A stretch of DNA of 64,000 nucleotides from Helianthus annuus (Eukaryota > Streptophyta > Magnoliopsida > Asterales > Asteraceae). The notes under the pieces are model-generated. The model was given only the letters and a program-made list of their open reading frames with translations, was not told the origin of the DNA and searched no databases. Where the stretch lies: positions 72,787,819-72,851,818 of the forward strand of contig NC_035440.2 of the NCBI RefSeq assembly GCF_002127325.2. The letters run 5' to 3'. Below, one piece after another: positions 57,334 through 64,000 of this stretch. Made by a program: the position numbers and the translations under genes. How positions within the stretch are numbered: position 1 is the first letter of the stretch; each line of letters opens with the position of its first letter.

Positions 57334-59333
57334 GACCTTGTAGGACGAATCAGTTTCTTGTTAGGATAAAATTGGTTTAGTAGTGTTACTTAGCATGTAG
57401 TGGAGTTTCTAAAGATGGGATGCCTTACGTTGATTGGCCAAAGCTTTGGCTGTCCAGTTGTTTACATTACAAATCTAGTCCTTTAAGTTACGCTATGTTA
57501 GGCTTCAAGTTTAAGAACAGCTTCTTGTGAGAAGAGCTTCAAGTCAAGTTACAATGTTATGAGGAATGAAACACAGTGAGAGAGTAATCTGGAGTGGAGG
57601 TGGACGGCCTTGTAGGACGAATCGATTTCCTGTTAGGATAAAATTGTGATGGGTAAAAACTAAGGCAAAGATTCATCAAAGAATCCTTTAGAAAATTTTG
57701 CAATTTAGGGTCTCTATGCTTAATGTTGAAGGATGCGTCTTCATTGATTATCGACTCATGTAGCGAATCAAAGGTGATGGGTTCGAGCCCGAGTGTGTAT
57801 AATTGAGGCACTAAACATCAGGAAAAAAATCCAGGGTGTATCGTAATTGGTAAGCCGAACGAGATGTCTTTGGGGTCTTGCGCCCATCCGCTATGGGTCC
57901 ATTGCTTTAGTCATGAGTCATGGGGTAGAGTTATTATCAGAGCTCATTCGGACTTATGTCATCAATCTTGTTAATGTTCTTTTGAAGGAAAACATATTAA
58001 TCATTCGTTCCGCTAGAAATTGAAATCAGGCTGAGGCGAGTCTTGCGACGAAGATGTCTATATCTAGTGTCGAGTTGTGGTCATCGCAGACCTGTAGACA
58101 ACAAGATAAATTTATGGAACTCTTGCCGCAAGGATGGGTATGCTAGTGTACAAATTAAGTAAGACCTGTAGACAACGAGATAAATTTGTGGTCATCGCAG
58201 ACCTGTAGACGACAGAGTGATAGGATCAAGGAAAATTTTATAGTTGAAGCGCAAGGGATAAGGTATTAGCTCACAAGGAATTCTTCAAATCTGATGTCGA
58301 ATGGCTTGCCAGGAGATTCTATTAGAACTCCGATTAGGTTGACTTCTTGATGCAGTTTTGACGAGATTATAAGCCCACTTACGATTCTTACTTGAGTGAA
58401 AATGAAAATAATGGATTTCCATAAATGGTAGATTAAAAAGTCAGTAAACATCCTCAAATTGATAGTTGCATCTATCATTTGTTGAACAAGTTTCATGATA
58501 CTAGCTAGTCGTTGAGCGGGTTACAAGAACATCTACTGACAATGGACGCTTAAACATGCAAATAACAGCTTGGGGCCACTTATTCACACACCAGGTTTCA
58601 CCTGGATTCACATTCATCACAAATTACTATTACGTGTGCACCCGTAGTAATGATTCTCCTTGCATGCTTATCCTAACTTCCCCAATGGTGTGTCAAAATG
58701 TCCCTCAGATTAGGTTGCCGAGTATGGAGTGCTTCCAAAGATGGATGACCATCAAAGGCTTAAGCATCAACCCTAGGTTAAATCAACATGGAGTTACATC
58801 AAGAAGAGTAGTCTAGGTTACTGGAAAAAGCAAAGTAGTTGTTCTGCTATTTGGGTCGGGATACGATTCGAGTATGCAATGAGAAAGGCGCTCTCAACTT
58901 CGTGGTCAATCTATCTTCCATAGAATATCGAGTAAGATGCAAGTTCATCACTCAAATAAGTGATGACCTCCCTATGTCCACGGACTTCTACAGTGGTGTG
59001 TAGAGGTCCACCTGCATGTGATGTACCTCACATAATGCCCACTGGTTTAGGCTTGAAGTAGAGTAGAGTAGAGTAAGCTAGTAAGGTCAGGGTATGATCG
59101 CTGGTATGTGGAGAAAGGACTCGGTTCCGACGAATGCAACTCCAAAGAGTTATGTGCCAAGGTTGGGTGTCGTCCCAAACAAGGACTTGTGAAGGCTCAC
59201 CATACCTGATAGTACCATTGGTGGGCTCAAGCCGGGGTCTTCTTTGAGTATGTGATGTTGGAATAGGTGCAGATGATTATGATACGAGAAGCTCCTCTAG
59301 TGGCTCCGTCTCATGGACCACGGACAAGAGTGG
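57334..59333. other. Unassigned intergenic sequence with tandem repeats
   Basis: No supported gene. 57371-57603 is the second copy of the target-site tandem repeat, followed by a repeat of GGCCTTGTAGGACGAATC (compare 57334-57353). GACCTGTAGACAAC and variants occur three times at 58089-58220. A (GTAGA)n-like tract is at about 59056-59078. The 86-codon frame at 58556-58816 is unrecognised. Confidence 0.5.
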
Positions 59334-59860
59334 TGTCACACCCCGACCGCGTTAAAACAACGAAACCGCGGCGGAAACGTCGGGGAGTGGAGTGGAGTGG
59401 CAGAATTATTGTTTCATAACCATGGAAACAAAAGTTTCGTTTTATTGATTCAGTAGATAATTTACATTGTCTTAAAACAAACAAACAAGTTACACATCGT
59501 CTATCATTGTTATTATGTCACTAAGGCCTTGTCCAGATCCTATGTGAACATGCATCCTAGCAATCAACATCATTGAACACCACCTGAAACATATGTAAAA
59601 ACAAAGTCAGCAAAGGAATGCTGGCGAGCACATAAGTTTTATGAGAGTGTCGGATTAATGGCTCGTTTGCATATTGCAATACCTCGATTGACTACAAAAA
59701 AACTTTGTTTTGAAAAGTATAAAGTATTGCAATATGATAAAATCTCGTAGCCATGATTCTTAACCCAAAACATTTGTTTAAGTATACCAAATCGTAAATT
59801 GTTCTCGTTATAAAACTCGTATGGTTTATATCTTTTAGGAAATATCGTTATGTGACATCG
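59334..59860 (-). repeat. Element L: 3' end of a gypsy LTR
   Basis: TGTCACACCCCGACCGCG aligns with the U5 ends of LTRs B and C, and similarity continues for about 300 bp (TTTCATAACCATGGAAA, ACATTGTCTTAAAA). It is cut at 59860 by copia element M. U5 hairpin at 59341-59385. No PBS lies to its left, so it may be a solo or truncated LTR. Confidence 0.83.
59341..59385 (-). promoter_or_regulatory. U5-end hairpin of LTR L
   Basis: Outer CCCCGAC (59341-59347) and GTCGGGG (59379-59385). Inner CGCG (59348-59351) and CGCG (59367-59370). This is a third combination of stem pairs. Confidence 0.7.
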
Positions 59861-60142
59861 TGTTAGGATCTGAGTTTGGATTGATTGTGTTTTACGTCTG
59901 AAATAAGATGAAAGATGAACAAGTAGTGCAGCGGAATATAAATGGAAACAAACTTTACACACAATTAAACAGGAGAATTGCTTTCAACATACATTTTCAC
60001 AAAGAACCAAATGATTGAATTTATTTCAACTATGATTACAATGCATGCATGTAAGAAACTCCCCCTCAGCCTGAGCTCATAGTGATTGTTCGTACAGGAA
60101 GAGGGATGGTGAAGAGCTAATAGAACAGTACAGGGTACTATT

Positions 60143-60152
60143 CTATTTATAG
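60143..60152 (-). promoter_or_regulatory. TATA box of LTR M
   Basis: CTATAAATAG on the minus strand, followed by sequence shared with the E promoter. Confidence 0.65.
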
Positions 60153-60181
60153 GCACGCCTAAAACACTGAAGCATCTTGGC

Positions 60182-60189
60182 TGACGTCA
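60182..60189. promoter_or_regulatory. TGACGTCA bZIP-type site in LTR M
   Basis: A perfect 8 bp palindrome followed ten bases later by TGAC, like an as-1 element. bZIP/TGA factors bind such sites in plants. Binding here is inferred. Confidence 0.5.
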
Positions 60190-60597
60190 CCATGAAAGTG
60201 ACATCTAACCTCCAAACAAACTCTAACAACTGATCTATTACAAACACTGCTATACTAACTACTGGTTACATTACATTACATAAGAAAAGCTAAACTACTG
60301 CTTTATCCTTCCACTGTTGTGAATCCAGTAGTACTTGATATATTCAGCAGTGCTTTACCCATAGCAGTAAGATTGATCGGCAGAGCTTTAGTCTTCATCA
60401 GTCTTTGACTTGATCAGCAGTTGTAGGTCAGCAGTTGAAAAGTTCAGTGGATTGGAGGTCATCAGATGTTGAAACCACTTTCAAGGGGAGAGACTTGTAT
60501 ACATAACATCTGCTTATTTTGGATCCACTACTCTGATCCGGTTTTGGCTTTAATTATCTGTTCCTCTGATAGGGTTCAATCCCAACAATCTCCCCTT

Positions 60598-60610
60598 GGA
60601 ACAGATAATG
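60598..60610 (-). promoter_or_regulatory. Polypurine tract of element M
   Basis: CCAAGGGGAGAT on the minus strand, directly before the LTR start TGTTGGG. Confidence 0.82.
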
Positions 60611-60675
60611 CCACAACTCTTCATTATTGTGGAGCTTTATTGTCTCATCAACAGTTCCCTTATTTGCCCTTTGAG

Positions 60676-63600
60676 TTATAACTCAAAGTCTAAGGCATCT
60701 GTGTCATCTTCATCCCTGCACAGTGGAAGATCAAGGAGATCCTGTAGATCTTCAAGACTTAGACTTCTCCGCTAGACTTGATCACAGTCAGTACATGGGA
60801 CTGTTTATTAGTTTTCCACTTTAGTACTTTTGAGTCTGGTGGGTTTCTTAGGAGATTTTTATTAGATGAGGAGTTTGGAGATGCTGGCCTGGTGATGGCT
60901 GACTGAGCAGTGCTTTGAGCTTGAGCAAGTTCAGGAATATCAGCCATCATCTGTTTGTAAACCATCTTTATCACTTCATTACCAGCAGCTATTTCCTCTG
61001 CTGTTTTTGCATCCACCTGTTTTTGCCTTCTTCTTTGATAAAGAAATGCACCAGGTGGAGCAGTGGCTCTCCTGATTTACAGCTTTGGTGGTCTAGTTGA
61101 AACCTCTACTTCAGGATAGTCAGGTTTTTGTGGAATCTTTGGATTTTTCTTCCTTAGATCCTCCAACCTTTTGTAAGTGACCTTGACCTTGTCTTTTTTC
61201 CACCTCATCAATTGATTCTTTGACCCAATTTCAGCAGTGATCAATTCCTCTTTCATTCTTCTCAGCTCCAATGCCTTATCAGGTACATTCTTCTTATACT
61301 TTGCCCAATCAGGTGGAGTATGTTTTACCTTGTTTTTAATCATTTTTTGAATCCTTGCTGCTTCACTTTCAAGCTCAGGAATGGTCCACTCCTTGTACAT
61401 GTGTTTTTCTCCCTTATATTTCTTATAAGTCATGATATTCTCAATGTAGTCTTTTCTCAGGGATTCATATGCCTTTGTATTTCTTTGTCAGACTTTCCTT
61501 GTGAATTTTTCTTGGACATATCCTCTGCCTATTGAGCCTTAACTTTCAAGTATTCTTCAATGTTGTTAGGCCTGGGATATCCTTCAACAGATGGCAAACT
61601 CCTTTTAGTAGGGTCATCCTCAAAGTAGAAGGATTTGATCTCTTCTCTGACTGCTATAAGTTCCAGAGGAAATTGGACACCTGCAGGAGTGATGTCAGTG
61701 ATTGGCTTTTGAATTTGAGCTGAAGAGAGAGGAACAGGGTTTGGTATAGTAACAAGTGGTAAAGGTTGTGAAAATGTTGGTGGTGGTGAAGAATCACCAT
61801 CTTTCAGAATTAACCTTCTCATTTTTGGTTGAGGAGAGGCTGATGATGTTTTGGATGGATCAGTGGTGGTGATTTGAGTGGTGGTTATTGTAGTGGAAGT
61901 GATTGAAGTAGGAGGTTGCTGACTAATAGTTGTTGAAACAACTGGTGTTTCAACCACTGTTGTCATTACAACTGGTGATGTGTCATCAGCTGTCTTCTGC
62001 TTTTTTACAGGAGGTGATGGTGGTGATGGTAGTTTTAGTGATGAGGTGATCTTTGGTAATGGTGGTAAGATAGTGGTTGTGGTGTGTGTTGAAGTGGTGG
62101 CAGGTGTTTGGCTAGCAGTTGTTGAAACCACTGAAGTATCAGTAGTTGTTGATACAACAGGTGTTACAACAGCTGTTTGGGTGGAAGATTGATGTTTGGA
62201 GCTTTTGGAAGGTGGTTTGGAAGTATGCTTTATGGGTCTGGATGGTGTGTGTTTGGGTTCCCTCACTTTTCTAGTGGGATTCTTTCTTTTTGGCTCGGGA
62301 TTTTTATCATCCTTTGGCTCATAAATACTCTGCTCATTCAGCTCCATAAAAGCACTTTTCTCCTCATTCCACCTGGATTTATCCTTAGCCTCTCTATCCC
62401 TTTTTACACTTGCTTTTGCTTCAACAAGTGCATTTGTGGTAACATCAATCTTTTTCCTACCATCTGGCAAGGGAATGTCTTTAGTCATGCTATCTTTTTG
62501 TGGTTCAATATAAAGACCATCTTCAACTCCCTTCTTCTTCTACTGCTTGATTTTCTCCCCTTTTTGGCATTATCTGGTGGTGGGTTATCAATAAAGAGAA
62601 GAGTGGGTGGAGCAGTGCCAGTGGTATTCAGTATGTGGGCCTTTATAGCCTTGATGTCAGCTTGGGTATCTTTAAACCTTGACTCCATCATGTTTCTCAG
62701 CGTTTGAACATGTATCTCATGCTGCTAATCAGCCAATTGTCTTTAATGTTGGAGCAGTGGTTGAAATAAGGTCCATAACTCATTTGCAGCAGGTGCAAGT
62801 TGTGCAGGTGCTTGAGCTGGAGCAGCAGTGGGTGGTACCTTTTGAACTTTCAACAACTGTTGCAGCATATCTTTAATTTCTGCAACAGAAGTATCCAGTT
62901 TATCAACTCTATCCATCAATTCTCGGTACATTAAACCATCATCCAACTTAATGGGATCATCTGATTTCCCACTAACAGTGGTTATAACAGTGGTTGATTC
63001 AGGGAGTGTACTCCAAATATCATCCACTGATGCCCCTTTGTCTTGGAACTGGGGACTTCTTCCTTCAAAAAGAGAGACACTTTTTAGTGACCCAGTGAAC
63101 ACTGGATACACAAGTGTTTCCAGAGAAGGAATTGTCTCCAAGGAAGTCTTATGGATGTAACCACTATCCAAATGCAAACCAGTGGGTTCAGCACTTGTAG
63201 TGGCTGCTTCACTTGGACTACCACCAAGAGTTACTTGTAACTCAAGGGGTGTAACCTCCTTAGGTGTTGTTGGTGGGTTAGCAATGATTGATACATCAGA
63301 CCCAGTCACTTGTTGAGGTATGTTCTCATTGACAGGTGATTGAGAAGGACTGGTTTGTGCCTGGTTCAAATCAAGAGCATCCAACAATCTTTTTGTCTGT
63401 GGGGGAATTGTGGAGGTGAGGTTGGGTGTAGAAAGAGAATTGGCCCCAGGCATTGGGCTGTGGATGATGGAAGCAAGTGATTCCAGAGCATCATATTGTG
63501 GTGTCCCTATATGTACAACCTGTTCTTTTTTAGAAGAAGCAGGAGGAGTTTCAGGTATGGGTTGAGATATTTCTACCATCTGCTGTGAGGAAGTAGCAGA

Positions 63601-64000
63601 ATTGGTTTCCTGTGACTTTTGTGTTGTCACTGGCAGTTGCTCTGGTATCTCATCTTCCAGAGTTGCCTTTGATTTGGGTTTGGGGGGCTTTTCAGTTTTC
63701 TTTTGGCGTGGCTTTTTTGTGATTTTAGGTGTGGGTTTCACAGCAGTTGTTCTGCTGCTGTGATCACCTAGAGCAGTAGGCTCAGTAGCAGATACCTGAG
63801 GAGCAGTGGTAGCTGCTAAATTCTACTCAGGCACCTCTGCTTTTGTTTTGCAAGGCGTTGAAAGTCTTGTAAAAGTTTCAGCTGTTAAGCTGTTTATTTG
63901 AAAAGAGTCACCTTGTTTTATTATATGAGCATCATCCTTACCAAATTTCTTTTGAAAGTAATAACTTAGAAATCTTGGAAAAAGTAAGAATGGCTTTTTA
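60676..64000 (-). pseudogene. Extra ORF between pol and 3' LTR of element M
   Basis: A coding stretch of over 1,000 codons, open at the right window edge and ending at TAA 60676-60678. It begins with FLLFPRFLSYYFQKKFG (about 63940-63990), then a Lys/Pro-rich basic region, a Ser/Thr/Pro-rich middle, a short coiled-coil-like stretch (LMDRVDKLDTSVAEIKDMLQ), a second Thr/Pro-rich region (61750-62250), a Lys/Glu-rich helical part (ELESEAARIQKMIKNKVK) and an acidic end. It is broken by stops at 63823, 62743, 61529 and 61077 and by frameshifts near 62540, 61470 and 60750. No membrane segment or signal peptide. It has the position of the env-like or accessory ORF of Sirevirus-type copia elements; function unknown. 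Confidence 0.75.

Larger units (their letters stand above)
59861..60597 (-). repeat. Element M 3' LTR
   Basis: Plus-strand ends TGTTAGGATC (59861) and AATCCCAACA (60597). TATA box at 60143-60152. TGACGTCA at 60182-60189 lies 30-46 bp upstream of it. Confidence 0.8.
59861..64000 (-). mobile_element. Element M: 3' part of a copia retrotransposon
   Basis: On the minus strand, from the window edge leftwards: a long decayed ORF, polypurine tract, then a 737 bp LTR. TGTTGGGATTGAACCC after GGGGAGAT is a typical copia 3' LTR junction. The TATA context is shared with element E. pol and the 5' LTR lie beyond 64000. M appears to have inserted into LTR L. Confidence 0.82.

Noticed and set aside
34576..57603. 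A 200 bp target-site duplication caused by element I
   Set aside because: The copies differ at many sites and by indels, and a perfect 5 bp TGGAC duplication is present at the element ends, so the larger repeat predates insertion.
57765..57800. GGGTTCGAGCCCG resembling a tRNA/SINE B box
   Set aside because: No matching A box or SINE body was found upstream, so one short motif is not enough.
62177..62707. 176-codon plus-strand frame
   Set aside because: It is the antisense shadow of the Thr/Pro/Lys-rich ORF of element M.

Overview
This 64 kb window is a nested stack of plant transposable elements. I find no intact host gene. Eukaryotic (plant) origin is shown by Ty3/gypsy and Ty1/copia retrotransposons with 2.6-3.8 kb LTRs, primer-binding sites complementary to the 3' end of plant initiator tRNA-Met, TIR/MITE-type DNA elements, AT-rich composition with long TA, GA and TTA microsatellites, and a captured piece of what looks like host DNA polymerase alpha. 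The element families look like those of Asteraceae genomes; that is recognition from memory, not a search result.

Layout, left to right. 1-6284: element A (+ strand), a large non-autonomous gypsy derivative (LARD) with the end of its 5' LTR, a 3.5 kb internal region almost without coding sequence, and a full 2.6 kb 3' LTR. 6285-12811: element B (- strand), a gypsy element cut off inside its reverse transcriptase by A, with a 3.6 kb 5' LTR. 12812-about 23662: element E (- strand), a copia element of a Sirevirus-like lineage, broken on the left by B and interrupted in its integrase by F (14646-18277), a solo LTR with a perfect GAATT target duplication. 23663-26167: noncoding repeat and the 3' end of another copia-like element, N (+). 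26579-29613: solo LTR G (+). 29614-31501: unassigned sequence with one decayed coding stretch. 31502-about 34111: an old gypsy LTR, H (- strand).

34772-57328: element I (+ strand), a decayed gypsy element whose TGGAC target duplications lie 22.6 kb apart because its 3' LTR was later invaded by two TIR elements (J 41107-41665 and K 41723-42982) and by a nearly complete gypsy element C (43758-55546, - strand, ACTAG target duplication). K carries the DNA polymerase alpha fragment and a 21-copy minisatellite. 57334-59333 is unassigned DNA beginning with a tandem duplication that predates I. 59334-59860 is the end of another gypsy LTR (L), and 59861-64000 is the 3' part of a copia element (M, - strand) with a long decayed extra ORF between pol and the LTR.

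How the parts work together: B and C belong to one gypsy family (gag and pol in one continuous frame; PBS for tRNAi-Met; shared leader block; shared LTR architecture). L, G and H share parts of the LTR architecture. No element looks fully autonomous: every gag-pol shows nonsense codons, frameshifts or lost catalytic residues. The most interesting signals are noncoding: (1) a U5-end hairpin next to the PBS whose stems change in a compensatory way between B, C and L; (2) GC-rich palindromes, usually paired, upstream of the TATA box in LTRs of unrelated families, with different sequences but similar architecture; (3) family-specific tandem arrays inside LTRs; (4) the polymerase alpha capture.
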